A DNA stretch of 64,000 nt, from positions 62,001-126,000 of the forward strand of contig NZ_JAAXCM010000034.1 in assembly GCF_019734885.1 (NCBI RefSeq), read 5' to 3'. This DNA comes from Pseudocoprococcus catus (GTDB lineage: Bacteria; Bacillota; Clostridia; Lachnospirales; Lachnospiraceae). The notes under the pieces were generated by a model. That model was not told the DNA's origin and ran no database searches. It saw nothing but the letters and a program-made list of their open reading frames with translations. Shown here one piece after another: positions 43,614 to 53,060 of this stretch. Position 1 is the first letter of the stretch. Each line of letters opens with the position of its first letter. The position numbers were made by a program, and so were the translations under genes.

Positions 43614-46046
43614 ATGAGAACATCATTAAAATGGATTAAAGACCTTGTACCGGGTATTGAGGATCTGACACCTCAGGAATATCTGGATGCCATGACATTA
43701 TCCGGTTCAAAGGGTGAATATTATGTCGAGTTAGACAAGAATCTCGAGAATATCGTTGTCGGACAGATTTTAAAAATCGAAAAACATCCTGATGCCGACA
43801 AACTGGTCATCTGCCAGGTGAATGTTGGTCAGGAAGAACCTGTACAGATAGTCACAGGTGCACCAAACGTCTTTGAGGGCGCTGTTGTTCCGGTTGTCCT
43901 TGCAGGCGGAAGAGTTGCCGGCGGTCATGACGGCAGCACCCCTCCGGAAGAGGGCATCAAAATCAAAAAGGGCAAACTCCGCGGTGTACCAAGTAACGGT
44001 ATGATGTGTTCCATCGAAGAACTGGGTTCCAGCCGCGATATGTATCCGGATGCCCCTGAAAACGGTATCTACATCTTTAAGAACAGAGAAGATATCAAAC
44101 CGGGTGACAACGCTGTCAAGGCTTTGGGCTTAGATGACGCTGTTATTGAATACGAGATCACATCCAACCGTGTAGACTGCTTCAGTATCCTCGGTATTGC
44201 AAGAGAAGCTGCTGTTACATTCGACAAACCATTTTGTCCGCCGGTTGTAGAACCAACAGGCAACGATGAGGATGTCAACGATTTTATCAGCGTTGAAGTC
44301 AAAGATACAGAGCTGTGTCCGCGCTACACAGCCCGTGTGGTTAAGAATATCAAGGTGGGACCATCTCCTGAATGGATGCAGCGTCGTCTGGCGGCTCAGG
44401 GCATCCGTCCGATCAACAACATCGTCGATATTACCAACTATGTCATGGAAGAATACGGTCAGCCAATGCATGCCTATGACCTTTCTACCATCGCAGGCCA
44501 GAAGATCATTGTCCGCCGTGCCGAAGACAATGAGAAATTTGTTACTCTGGATGGCCAGGAGAGAACACTGGACAACTCTATGCTGATGATCTGTGATGCA
44601 GAGAAACCAGTTGGTATCGCAGGTATCATGGGTGGCGAAAATTCCATGATCACAGATGACGTAGATGCTATTTTATTTGAAGCAGCCTGCTTTGACGGCA
44701 CCAATATCCGTCTCTCCGGCAAGAAGCTCGGTATGCGTACCGATGCCCAGAGCAAATTCGAAAAGGGTCTGGATCCGAATAATGCCAGCGCAGCCATCGA
44801 CCGTGCCTGCCAGTTAATCGAAGTGCTGGGCTGTGGCGAAGTTGTCGGCGGTATGGTAGACGTTTACGGCAAAGTCAAAGAGCCTCATGAAATTCCTTTC
44901 CAGCCTGAGAGAATTAACCGTCTCCTTGGTACTGATTTATCTGCTGAACAGATGCTTGGTTACTTCAAGTCACTGGAGCTTGAATACGATGCTGACAGAA
45001 ATGTCATGATTATCCCGACATTCAGACAAGATCTTCTGGGCACAGCAGACCTTGCTGAGGAAGTTGCAAGATTCTATGGCTACTCCAATATTCCTTCAAC
45101 ACTGCCAAGCGGCGAATCCACCAGCGGTAAAGTTTCCTTCAAGCACAGAGTCGAAGATGTTGCCAAGGAAACTGCTGAATTCTGCGGATTCTCCGAAGGT
45201 ATGACTTTCTCCTTTGAAAGTCCGAAGGTATTTGACAAACTCCGCCTGGATGCTGATGATCCGCTGCGTCAGGCAATCACTATTGCCAACCCACAGGGTG
45301 AAGATTACAGTATCATGAAGACAACACCTTTAAACGGCATGCTTGTTTCTCTGGCAAGAAACTTCAACCGCCGCAACAAAGATGTAAAATTATACGAAAT
45401 GGCCAAGATTTATCTGCCTAAATCACTGCCACTGACAGAATACGCTGATGAACGTGTTCAATTTACACTCGGTTTCTACGGTGAAGGCGATTTCTTCACA
45501 ATGAAAGGTGTTGTGGAGGAATTCCTTGAAAGAGCAGGTATGCATGATATCGTTGATTATGATCCAAATGCCGGAAAAAGCTTTCTGCATCCGGGTCGTC
45601 AGGCCAACATCATTTACCAGGGCAAAGTCATCGGCTACATGGGTGAAGTTCATCCGGAAGTATGCGAAAACTATGACCTGAAGACACGTGCTTACATTGC
45701 CGTTCTTGATATGCCTGTCATTACAGAAATGGCAACATTTGACCGTCATTTCAAGGGCATTGCCAAACATCCTGCTGTAAACCGTGATATCAGTATGGTG
45801 GTTAAGAAAGACATCCTTGTTGGTCAGATTGAAAAAGTCATCCGCGAAAAGGGTGGTCATCATCTTGAAAGCTACCATCTGTTTGATATCTACGAAGGTT
45901 CACAGATCAAACCAGGTTACAAGTCCGTTGCTTACTCCATCACTTTCAGAGCAAACGACAGAACACTGGAAGAAAAAGATATCACAGCGGCTATGGACAA
46001 GATCATTGCCGGCCTTGAAGACCTTGGCATCGAACTGAGAAAATAG
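43614..46046 (+). CDS. pheT: Phenylalanyl-tRNA synthetase beta subunit
   Basis: An 810-residue PheT. It shows the N-terminal tRNA-binding EMAP-like domain (VVGQILKIEKHPDADKL), the B3/B4 editing domain, the B5 domain, the inactive class II core and the C-terminal FDX-anticodon binding domain (FDRHFKGIAKHPAVNRDISMVV). It is followed by queA after 13 nt. Confidence 0.98.
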   Translation: MRTSLKWIKDLVPGIEDLTPQEYLDAMTLSGSKGEYYVELDKNLENIVVGQILKIEKHPDADKLVICQVNVGQEEPVQIVTGAPNVFEGAVVPVVLAGGRVAGGHDGSTPPEEGIKIKKGKLRGVPSNGMMCSIEELGSSRDMYPDAPENGIYIFKNREDIKPGDNAVKALGLDDAVIEYEITSNRVDCFSILGIAREAAVTFDKPFCPPVVEPTGNDEDVNDFISVEVKDTELCPRYTARVVKNIKVGPSPEWMQRRLAAQGIRPINNIVDITNYVMEEYGQPMHAYDLSTIAGQKIIVRRAEDNEKFVTLDGQERTLDNSMLMICDAEKPVGIAGIMGGENSMITDDVDAILFEAACFDGTNIRLSGKKLGMRTDAQSKFEKGLDPNNASAAIDRACQLIEVLGCGEVVGGMVDVYGKVKEPHEIPFQPERINRLLGTDLSAEQMLGYFKSLELEYDADRNVMIIPTFRQDLLGTADLAEEVARFYGYSNIPSTLPSGESTSGKVSFKHRVEDVAKETAEFCGFSEGMTFSFESPKVFDKLRLDADDPLRQAITIANPQGEDYSIMKTTPLNGMLVSLARNFNRRNKDVKLYEMAKIYLPKSLPLTEYADERVQFTLGFYGEGDFFTMKGVVEEFLERAGMHDIVDYDPNAGKSFLHPGRQANIIYQGKVIGYMGEVHPEVCENYDLKTRAYIAVLDMPVITEMATFDRHFKGIAKHPAVNRDISMVVKKDILVGQIEKVIREKGGHHLESYHLFDIYEGSQIKPGYKSVAYSITFRANDRTLEEKDITAAMDKIIAGLEDLGIELRK

Positions 46047-46059
46047 AGGCTGACAGACA

Positions 46060-47085
46060 ATGAAAACAAGTGATTTTTATTACGATCTTCCTGAAGAACT
46101 GATCGCTCAGGATCCGTTAGAAGACCGGTCAAGCTCCAGACTCATGGTGCTTGACCGCGAAAGCGGTGAGATCAGCCATCATATCTTCAAGGATATTATT
46201 GAATATTTAAACCCTGAAGACTGCCTTGTTATCAATGATACAAAGGTCATTCCGGCAAGACTCTACGGTATCAAAGAAGATACCGGCGCCCACATTGAAA
46301 TTCTCTTATTGAAGAGAAGAGAAAATGATGTCTGGGAGACACTGGTTCGCCCAGGCAAAAAAGCAAAACCGGGTACCCGCCTGACATTTGGTGACGGACG
46401 TCTGAAAGCAGAAGTCATTGATGTAGTGGAAGAGGGCAACCGTCTGATCCATTTCGAATACGAAGGTATTTTTGAAGAAATCCTTGACCAGTTAGGTGAA
46501 ATGCCGCTGCCGCCATATATCACCCACAAGCTTCAGGACAAAAACCGTTACCAGACAGTCTATGCCAAACATGAAGGCAGTGCCGCTGCACCCACAGCCG
46601 GACTGCATTTTACACCGGAACTTCTGGCGGCCATTGAAGCCAAAGGCATCCGCATCGCCCGTGTGACCCTTCATGTGGGCCTGGGCACATTCCGTCCTGT
46701 CAAGGTGGAGGATGTGACACAGCACCATATGCACTCTGAGTATTATCAGGTCACTCAAGAAGCCGCTGATATCATCAATGATACAAAAAAACGCGGCGGC
46801 AGAGTCATCGCCGTTGGTACCACCAGCACACGTACACTGGAATCCGTGGCGGATGAAGACGGCACCATGCATGCTGCAGGCGGATGGACGGAGATTTTCA
46901 TCTATCCGGGCTACAAATTCAAATGCATTGATGCGCTCATCACCAATTTCCATCTTCCGGAATCAACACTTTTAATGCTCGTCTCCGCACTGGCAGGCAA
47001 AGAGCATATTATGCATGCCTACGAAACAGCTGTTCAGGAGCGTTATCGTTTCTTCAGCTTCGGGGATGCGATGTTTATAAAATAA
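46060..47085 (+). CDS. queA: tRNA preQ1 S-adenosylmethionine ribosyltransferase-isomerase
   Basis: A 341-residue QueA, which adds the cyclopentane-type ring from SAM to preQ1 in tRNA, giving epoxyqueuosine. Signature stretches are FDYDLPE-like ([14 protein letters not shown]), [21 protein letters not shown] and VGLGTFRPV. It is 27 kb from the preQ1 genes and sits in the pheST transcript, so it may follow phenylalanyl-tRNA charging. Confidence 0.97.
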   Translation: MKTSDFYYDLPEELIAQDPLEDRSSSRLMVLDRESGEISHHIFKDIIEYLNPEDCLVINDTKVIPARLYGIKEDTGAHIEILLLKRRENDVWETLVRPGKKAKPGTRLTFGDGRLKAEVIDVVEEGNRLIHFEYEGIFEEILDQLGEMPLPPYITHKLQDKNRYQTVYAKHEGSAAAPTAGLHFTPELLAAIEAKGIRIARVTLHVGLGTFRPVKVEDVTQHHMHSEYYQVTQEAADIINDTKKRGGRVIAVGTTSTRTLESVADEDGTMHAAGGWTEIFIYPGYKFKCIDALITNFHLPESTLLMLVSALAGKEHIMHAYETAVQERYRFFSFGDAMFIK

Positions 47086-47125
47086 CCTGTTTTGACCGCA
47101 AAGTGACTTCAAAACGGGCTGAACA

Positions 47126-47172
47126 AAAGGCATATGTTGCAGTTATCTGCCGGCATATGCCTTTCTTTTTTC
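47126..47172 (+). terminator. Terminator of pheST-queA
   Basis: Arms AAAGGCATATG / CATATGCCTTT with a 15-nt loop and a T-rich tail. Confidence 0.85.
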
Positions 47173-47206
47173 AAAAGAGTCCATTAAAGATAATGTTGAA
47201 AATCCA

Positions 47207-47236
47207 TAGACAACTAAGCACTCATAGTGTTATAAT
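47207..47236 (+). promoter_or_regulatory. Probable promoter of the coiled-coil gene
   Basis: TAGACA at 47207-47212 and TATAAT at 47231-47236 with an 18-nt spacer, 70 nt before the start codon. Confidence 0.5.
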
Positions 47237-47305
47237 GGAGCGTATGATGTCAATGGAATGACACCGCAATATTATTTTATTACTACAAAAAGGAAAGGAT
47301 TATAT

Positions 47306-48238
47306 ATGGACGTAGACAGGGAACAGCTTCAAAAACTCAGAGAACAGATTGGCAGAAAAGCACATCTGACATCCATGCTTGACAATTTGTATGTTCAGGA
47401 AAAAGAACAGAAGGAAAAGGTTGAAGAACTGCGACAGGAAAAAGAAGATGAGCAAAAGGATGTAGACCGTTTAGAAGACAGGGGCCTGACAGCCCTTTTT
47501 TACAGCCTCATCGGCAAAATCGACGAGAAGATGACGAAGGAACAGAAGGAAGCATATGCAGCCTCCGTGAAATATGAAGCTGCCAGCCAGGAATTAAAGG
47601 CGATTCAATATCATATTGATACATATGTGAAAGAACTGGATTACCTCAAAGGATGCGAAGCAACCTACAATGAATTGTTGAAGGCAAGAGAGGACGGAAT
47701 TCGTCTCAGGAATTCAGACAAAGCGGACAGATTGCTTCATCTCGATGAACAGATATCTGCCTGCAGCAGCCGTATCAAAGAACTTCAGGAAGCTATTTCA
47801 GCAGGACAGAAGGCCGCTTTTACAACAGATTGTGTACTTGGCAAGCTTGACAATGCAGAAGCATGGGGCACATGGGATATCCTCGGCGGCGGTTTACTCA
47901 GCACAGCAGCCAAACACGGCAATCTGGACGATGCCCAGAGCTATATTACCGAACTCCAGATGGATCTCAGACACTTCAACACAGAATTGACTGATATCTC
48001 CGTTCAGAGGGATGTTCATGTCAACACAGATGATTTCCTGCGTTTTGCAGATTACTTTTTTGATGGCATCTTTGCAGATCTGGCTGTTCAAAAGCGTATC
48101 AAGCAATCCAAAGAACAGGTTCAAGGGATTAAAACCGAGATTGAGTACGTTCTCGAAGAACTGGAACGCATGCTGGATGAGGAACAGCACCTGAAAGAGA
48201 CACTCCAATCAGAGATTGAAGACGTCCTTGTAGAATAA
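47306..48238 (+). CDS. Coiled-coil protein of unknown function
   Basis: A 310-residue soluble protein with no recognised family. Long heptad-rich, Glu/Lys/Gln-rich helices lie at about 1-75, 85-190 and 215-310; a short hydrophobic middle segment (LGGGLLSTAAKHG near 200) separates them. AAAGGAAAGG before 47306 fixes the start. It has its own promoter and terminator. A structural or scaffolding role is likely but not shown. Confidence 0.7.
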   Translation: MDVDREQLQKLREQIGRKAHLTSMLDNLYVQEKEQKEKVEELRQEKEDEQKDVDRLEDRGLTALFYSLIGKIDEKMTKEQKEAYAASVKYEAASQELKAIQYHIDTYVKELDYLKGCEATYNELLKAREDGIRLRNSDKADRLLHLDEQISACSSRIKELQEAISAGQKAAFTTDCVLGKLDNAEAWGTWDILGGGLLSTAAKHGNLDDAQSYITELQMDLRHFNTELTDISVQRDVHVNTDDFLRFADYFFDGIFADLAVQKRIKQSKEQVQGIKTEIEYVLEELERMLDEEQHLKETLQSEIEDVLVE

Positions 48239-48250
48239 TCAACATATACC

Positions 48251-48288
48251 ATGCCGATGACGGGATTTGATTGTCATCGGCATTTTTT
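48251..48288 (+). terminator. Terminator of the coiled-coil gene
   Basis: Arms ATGCCGATGAC / GTCATCGGCAT with an 11-nt loop and six T. Confidence 0.88.
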
Positions 48289-48468
48289 GCAAGTCTTGAC
48301 GAATTCTTTATGGTACGCGTCGGCTCTCTGATCGATCAGAAGCTGCTGGACGAATCCCAACCGCTGATACCGCAGATCATAAAACATGATGTCCTGCCTC
48401 CCCTCAATTCCCAGGAATATTTCTTTGATGCCGCTTATGCTGCAGCGGAAAATAATAATTTCAGATAA
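48289..48468 (+). pseudogene. Remnant of polyphosphate kinase (ppk1) N-terminal part
   Basis: Right after the terminator, an open frame reads ASLDEFFMVRVGSLIDQ, which matches the hallmark SNLDEFFMVRVGSL start region of Ppk1. The frame runs on with LLDESQPLIPQIIKHDVL and ends at 48468 after about 60 codons, where a full Ppk1 would need about 690. No start codon or ribosome site precedes it. I read it as the decayed stub of a deleted ppk1. The match covers only about 17 residues, but these are very characteristic. Confidence 0.55.
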
Positions 48469-48487
48469 TATCCTGCACATAAATGAT

Positions 48488-48516
48488 TTGACAAAACAGG
48501 GCACATCTTTTATAAT
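48488..48516 (+). promoter_or_regulatory. Promoter of the SEC-C protein gene
   Basis: Consensus TTGACA at 48488-48493 and TATAAT at 48511-48516 with a 17-nt spacer. An inverted repeat (ACAGGGCACA with TGTGTCCTGT, then a T-run) spans the promoter and could end transcripts arriving from upstream. Confidence 0.8.
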
Positions 48517-48603
48517 TTGATAAGGTGTGTCCTGTTTCTTTTTCAGAGGCAGAATACAGAAATTGTCATTAAATTTTATAAAATAAAGGATAAGGTGAAT
48601 AAC

Positions 48604-49104
48604 ATGAGTTTAATGGAAGATTGGGAAGTACTTGCAAACCAGTACAATACAGATCAGGCAACAGCACAAAAGTTCTGGACAGATTACTATATGCAGGAAA
48701 AGGCAGTTTATGAGAAGATGCTGACAAAACCTGTTGAAGTTGAGAAAGGCACTGTCGCTGAACTCGCTGAGAAATACGGCATGGATGTCGTTCGTTTCGG
48801 CGGATTCCTTGATGGTATCAACGAAAGCTTAAAGACACCAAACCCGGTTGATACAATCGTTGCTGAATCAGAAGTTACTGTTGATATCGACCTTGAGAAG
48901 CTGTACTACAATATGGTTGCTGCAAAAGCTGATTGGCTTTACAACCTGCCTCAATGGGATGCACTTCTGACAGAAGAACGCAGAAAAGAGCTCTACAAAG
49001 CCCAGAAGAAATCTATGACTGTTGTTAAAGGCAAGAAGATCGGACGTAATGATCCATGCCCATGCGGAAGCGGCAAGAAGTACAAACAGTGCTGTGGACG
49101 TTAA
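48604..49104 (+). CDS. SEC-C motif protein
   Basis: A 166-residue protein with a helical N-terminal part and a C-terminal SEC-C zinc motif, [19 protein letters not shown] (metal ligands C-x-C-x8-C-C). The motif occurs at the end of SecA and in many small proteins of unknown role. AAGGTGA precedes the start. The downstream ABC-F gene begins 29 nt after the stop and may share the transcript. Confidence 0.85.
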   Translation: MSLMEDWEVLANQYNTDQATAQKFWTDYYMQEKAVYEKMLTKPVEVEKGTVAELAEKYGMDVVRFGGFLDGINESLKTPNPVDTIVAESEVTVDIDLEKLYYNMVAAKADWLYNLPQWDALLTEERRKELYKAQKKSMTVVKGKKIGRNDPCPCGSGKKYKQCCGR

Positions 49105-49133
49105 TCACTGCTTAAGTCTGAACAGAGGTTTTT

Positions 49134-50690
49134 ATGAGTATTTTAAATGTTGAACATTTATCCCACGGATTCGGAGACAGAGCCATCTTTCAGGATGTCT
49201 CTTTCCGGATGCTGGCGGGAGAACATATTGGACTTATCGGCGCCAACGGTGAAGGTAAGTCTACTTTTATGAGTATTATTACAGGCAAACTGATGCCTGA
49301 CGAAGGTAAGATTGAATGGGCCAAAAATGTCCGTGTCGGTTATCTTGACCAGCACACAGTCCTTGAAAAGGGCATGACGGTCCGTCAGGTGCTGACATCC
49401 GCCTTTGACTTCCTTTTTGAGATGGAAGAGAAGATGAATCATCTCTGTGACAACATGGGCGAGATGTCACAGGATGAGATGGATGCGGCCATGGAGGAAC
49501 TCGGCACCATTCAGGATCTTCTTATGATGCATGATTTTTACATGATCGACAGCAAGGTGGATGAAGTAGCCCGGGCACTTGGTCTGACAGATATTGGCCT
49601 TGACAGGGATGTCACTGATTTAAGCGGCGGCCAGCGTACCAAAGTCCTGCTGGCCAAGCTTCTCCTTGAAAAACCGGACATCCTGCTTTTGGATGAGCCT
49701 ACCAACTATCTGGATGTCCTCCATATTGAATGGCTGAAACGTTACCTGAATGACTATGAGAATGCTTTCATTCTTATTTCCCACGATATTCCATTCCTGA
49801 ACTCCGTGGTCAATTTGATTTATCATATGGAGAATCAGCGTCTGGATCGTTATGTAGGCAATTACGACCAGTTCCAGGATATTTATGCCATGAAGAAAGC
49901 CCAACTGGAAGCTGCTTACAATAAACAACAGAAAGAGATTGCCCAGTTGAAGGACTTTGTTGCCCGCAACAAAGCCAGAGTCGCTACCCGCAATATGGCC
50001 ATGTCCCGACAGAAGAAACTGGACAAAATGGATGTAATTGAACTGGCAGCCGAAAAACCGAAACCGGAATTTAACTTTAAACTTTCCCGCACACCAAGCC
50101 GCTATATTTTCCAGACAAAAGATCTTGTTATCGGTTATGATGAGCCTTTGTCAACACCGTTGAATCTTGAGATGGAACGCGGACAGAAGATTGTCCTGAC
50201 CGGTGCCAACGGTATTGGTAAAACAACGCTGTTAAAGAGTATTCTCGGTCTCATCCCATCCATCAGAGGAAGCGTGGAACAAGGTGATTATCTGAATATC
50301 GGTTATTTTGAACAGGAGATGACCGGAGACGGCGCGAAAACCTGTATCGAAACACTCTGGGATGAATTTCCATCCTTCAGCCAGTATGAAGTCCGGTCAG
50401 CACTGGCCAAATGCGGCCTGACAACCAAACATATTGAGAGCCAGGTCCGTGTCTTAAGCGGCGGTGAGCAGGCCAAAGTCCGTCTCTGCAAATTAATCAA
50501 CCGTGAGACCAACGTCCTGCTTCTGGATGAGCCTACCAACCATCTGGATGTGGATGCCAAAGATGAATTAAAACGTGCATTGCTGGACTATAACGGCAGT
50601 ATTTTAATGGTCTGCCATGAACCGGACTTTTATGACGGTCTGGCCACAGATGTCTGGGACTGCACAAAATGGACAACTAAAATTTTTTAA
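49134..50690 (+). CDS. ABC-F family ATPase
   Basis: A 518-residue soluble protein with two ABC domains: Walker A GANGEGKST and GANGIGKTT, signatures LSGGQRTK and LSGGEQAKV, Walker B LLLDEPTNYLD and LLLDEPTNHLD, joined by a charged linker (about 240-310). No membrane part is present. ABC-F proteins act on ribosomes, in translation control or antibiotic protection. Layout fits the housekeeping YbiT/Uup-like groups; resistance cannot be judged from sequence alone. Confidence 0.92.
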   Translation: MSILNVEHLSHGFGDRAIFQDVSFRMLAGEHIGLIGANGEGKSTFMSIITGKLMPDEGKIEWAKNVRVGYLDQHTVLEKGMTVRQVLTSAFDFLFEMEEKMNHLCDNMGEMSQDEMDAAMEELGTIQDLLMMHDFYMIDSKVDEVARALGLTDIGLDRDVTDLSGGQRTKVLLAKLLLEKPDILLLDEPTNYLDVLHIEWLKRYLNDYENAFILISHDIPFLNSVVNLIYHMENQRLDRYVGNYDQFQDIYAMKKAQLEAAYNKQQKEIAQLKDFVARNKARVATRNMAMSRQKKLDKMDVIELAAEKPKPEFNFKLSRTPSRYIFQTKDLVIGYDEPLSTPLNLEMERGQKIVLTGANGIGKTTLLKSILGLIPSIRGSVEQGDYLNIGYFEQEMTGDGAKTCIETLWDEFPSFSQYEVRSALAKCGLTTKHIESQVRVLSGGEQAKVRLCKLINRETNVLLLDEPTNHLDVDAKDELKRALLDYNGSILMVCHEPDFYDGLATDVWDCTKWTTKIF

Positions 50691-50840
50691 AAATACGACA
50701 TTTTAATCCTTTTGTAGCTTTTTATTGAACATTTGCCTTTTTGTGAATCTGTACTTTCCAGTCAATTTCTTTTATAGTACTAATTGCCAGCAGACAGGCT
50801 GAAGTAAACAGGAAATAAATAAAAGGACTGGAGGTCCGAT

Positions 50841-51413
50841 ATGAGTCTGATAGAGATACTTATCATTTCCATTGGGTTGTCTTTAGATGTCTATGCTGTT
50901 GTTGTGTGTCAGGGAGCAGTTCTTTTGAATATAGAAAAGTCTAAGCTCCTGAAGATGAGTTTGTTTTTCTGTGCCTGGCAGGTGGCTGCCGTTGCCATTG
51001 GCCATACAGTCACATTGATTCCTTATCTGGCTGATATTGCACATAATGTCAGTTATATCGGGGAATCAATTTCCGTTATCATTTTTACAGTAATGGGTGC
51101 ATATATGTTATACAAGGCCTGGAAAAACGAAGGCATTCTTGAGAGACTCAGTGATATTAATTACAAGCAGCTTTCTGCAGCCGCTTTTTTCACCAGTCTT
51201 GACGCACTTTTTGCCGGCATGGGATTTGGTCTTTTGCAGGCCAGATTCTATATTGTAGCCTTAAGCATACTGATTGTTACAGCATTTATGGTTATACTTG
51301 GATTGTACACCGGCATGCAGCTTGGATACGAACAGAAGACAAAAGCATACGGTATTGGCGGTATCCTGCTATTGATTTCCGCTGTAGATGTCGTACTTAA
51401 ATATTTAGCATAA
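50841..51413 (+). CDS. MntP-like manganese efflux pump
   Basis: A 190-residue protein with six membrane segments. The paired motifs of the MntP family are SIGLSLDVYAVVVCQG near 10-25 and FFTSLDALFAGMGFG near 115-129, both with the membrane Asp. The usual GLSLDAFAVS is changed in the second half (YAVVV), so metal specificity is less certain. No yybP-ykoY manganese riboswitch is visible upstream. Confidence 0.8.
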   Translation: MSLIEILIISIGLSLDVYAVVVCQGAVLLNIEKSKLLKMSLFFCAWQVAAVAIGHTVTLIPYLADIAHNVSYIGESISVIIFTVMGAYMLYKAWKNEGILERLSDINYKQLSAAAFFTSLDALFAGMGFGLLQARFYIVALSILIVTAFMVILGLYTGMQLGYEQKTKAYGIGGILLLISAVDVVLKYLA

Positions 51414-51430
51414 ATCAGGAGGATTGAAAT

Positions 51431-52837
51431 ATGAATACAACATTAGACAAAATTTCACATAAAGCGCAGCGTGCAGCTGCCAGTGTTATCATCGACAAAG
51501 TCCTTGCGATGGTAGACAAAGACAGAGAAAAAGGATTTCTTGAATTAGTAGACTGGGCGGAACAATTCTGGGGCAATGGATTTTCCAAAGAAGATTACGA
51601 TAAGGTTAGAACAGCTATCAAAGATCCTGATAACAGATGGATTAAATTCATCAATCGCGTATTGGATGAAACAAATCCTCATGTTGCCAAAATGGCTGCA
51701 TTGAATCTTGGTTTTGAAGCTTTCTTCCGCGGCACAAAGATGATCCGTAAGAACCGTGAAATCTACCACTGCAATATTCCGTGGCTGATTCTCTTTGACC
51801 CGACATCCGCCTGCAATATGCATTGTCAGGGATGCTGGTCCGGTACATACGGTCACAAGGCTAATCTGAGCTTCGATGATATGGATAAGATCATCACAGA
51901 AGGCAAAGAACTTGGCGTTTATCTGTATATGATGACAGGCGGTGAACCGCTTGTACGTAAGGCCGACATTCTTCGTCTTGCAGAGAAGCATAACGATGTT
52001 GAGCTTTCAATCTACACAAACTCTACATTGATTGATGAAGATTTCTGTAAGGAAGTGGTTCGTCTCGGCAATATTACTTTCCAGCTTTCTATTGAAGGAA
52101 CGCCTGAAACCAATGATGCACGCCGTGGTGACGGTCACTATGCAGCAGTTATGAAAGCCATGGATCTGCTGAAGAAATACGGTATTATCTTCGGTACATC
52201 CATCTGCTATACACGTGCCAATATCGAAGCCGTTACAAGCGATGAGTTCTTAAGAATGATTGCTGATAAAGGTGCCCGTTTTGGATTCTATTTCCATTAT
52301 ATGCCAGTGGGCAACAATGCAGTTCTTGACCTGATGCCTACAATGGAACAGCGTGAATACATGATCAAACGTATCCGTGAGATCCGTTCTCCACAGTGTG
52401 ATATCGGTTTCTTCCCAATGGATTTCCAGAATGACGGTGAATATGTCGGCGGATGTATCGCAGGCGGACGAAACTACTTCCACATTAACTCCGCAGGTGA
52501 CGCAGAACCTTGTGTATTCATCCATTTCTCCAACACAAACATTCATGAGAATTCCATCCTTGAGATTCTCCAGAGCCCGTTGTTTATGGCTTATCATAAC
52601 GGTCAGCCATTCAACAACAACCATCTGCGTCCTTGCCCGATGCTTGAGAACCCTGAGTTCCTTCAGAAGATGGTTCATGAAACAGGCGCTCATCAGACAA
52701 ACATGGAATCACCGGAAACAGTTGAACATCTCTGCAATAAGTGTAAAGCATATGCGGACGAATGGAAGGGCCATGCAGATATAATCTGGGATGAAGAAAC
52801 GCACAAGACACCACAGTATACAAATTACAAAAAGTAA
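51431..52837 (+). CDS. Radical SAM protein of unknown substrate
   Basis: A 468-residue radical SAM enzyme. The first 115 residues are helical; the cluster motif is CNMHCQGC near 130-137, with MMTGGEPLVRK near 165. Later cysteines (CIAGGRNYFHIN, AEPCVFIH, LRPCPML, LCNKCKAYA) suggest a SPASM-like auxiliary cluster region. It lies 17 nt after the MntP-like gene. Related proteins are common in Firmicutes without a known product; no peptide precursor is adjacent. Confidence 0.85.
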   Translation: MNTTLDKISHKAQRAAASVIIDKVLAMVDKDREKGFLELVDWAEQFWGNGFSKEDYDKVRTAIKDPDNRWIKFINRVLDETNPHVAKMAALNLGFEAFFRGTKMIRKNREIYHCNIPWLILFDPTSACNMHCQGCWSGTYGHKANLSFDDMDKIITEGKELGVYLYMMTGGEPLVRKADILRLAEKHNDVELSIYTNSTLIDEDFCKEVVRLGNITFQLSIEGTPETNDARRGDGHYAAVMKAMDLLKKYGIIFGTSICYTRANIEAVTSDEFLRMIADKGARFGFYFHYMPVGNNAVLDLMPTMEQREYMIKRIREIRSPQCDIGFFPMDFQNDGEYVGGCIAGGRNYFHINSAGDAEPCVFIHFSNTNIHENSILEILQSPLFMAYHNGQPFNNNHLRPCPMLENPEFLQKMVHETGAHQTNMESPETVEHLCNKCKAYADEWKGHADIIWDEETHKTPQYTNYKK

Positions 52838-52892
52838 TTTCTTCAACGTGACCGCACTCATCATATAGGGGTGCATTCGAAAGATAAACATA

Positions 52893-52958
52893 TAGCTTCA
52901 GCAGTTACAATTCACCCAGAAGCACCTGTGTCCGAATTGTAACTGCTGAAGCTTTCTT
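52893..52958 (+). terminator. Terminator of the radical SAM gene
   Basis: Arms AGCTTCAGCAGTTACAATTC and its exact complement form a 20-bp stem with a 20-nt loop and a T-rich tail. Confidence 0.85.
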
Positions 52959-53060
52959 TTGAAGTTTTTGACCGCACCCGCTAATGATTTCAGTATATCC
53001 TGCTGATATCATTCTGTTGATATACTATGAAGATAACTGAAGGTAATGGAGCATGAAAAT

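Noticed and set aside
48274-48504. Minus-strand open frame of about 76 codons
   Set aside because: It starts inside the plus-strand promoter of the SEC-C gene and is antisense to the ppk1 remnant; no ribosome site was seen.
49134-50690. Antibiotic resistance ABC-F gene
   Set aside because: Layout fits housekeeping ABC-F proteins; nothing in the sequence or neighbours shows a resistance role.
50691-50840. yybP-ykoY manganese riboswitch before the MntP-like gene
   Set aside because: The characteristic GGGGAGTA-type loops are absent.
52893-52958. Second copy of the MITE (shares GTAACTG)
   Set aside because: Only a short piece is shared; it is a simple 20-bp terminator stem without target duplication.
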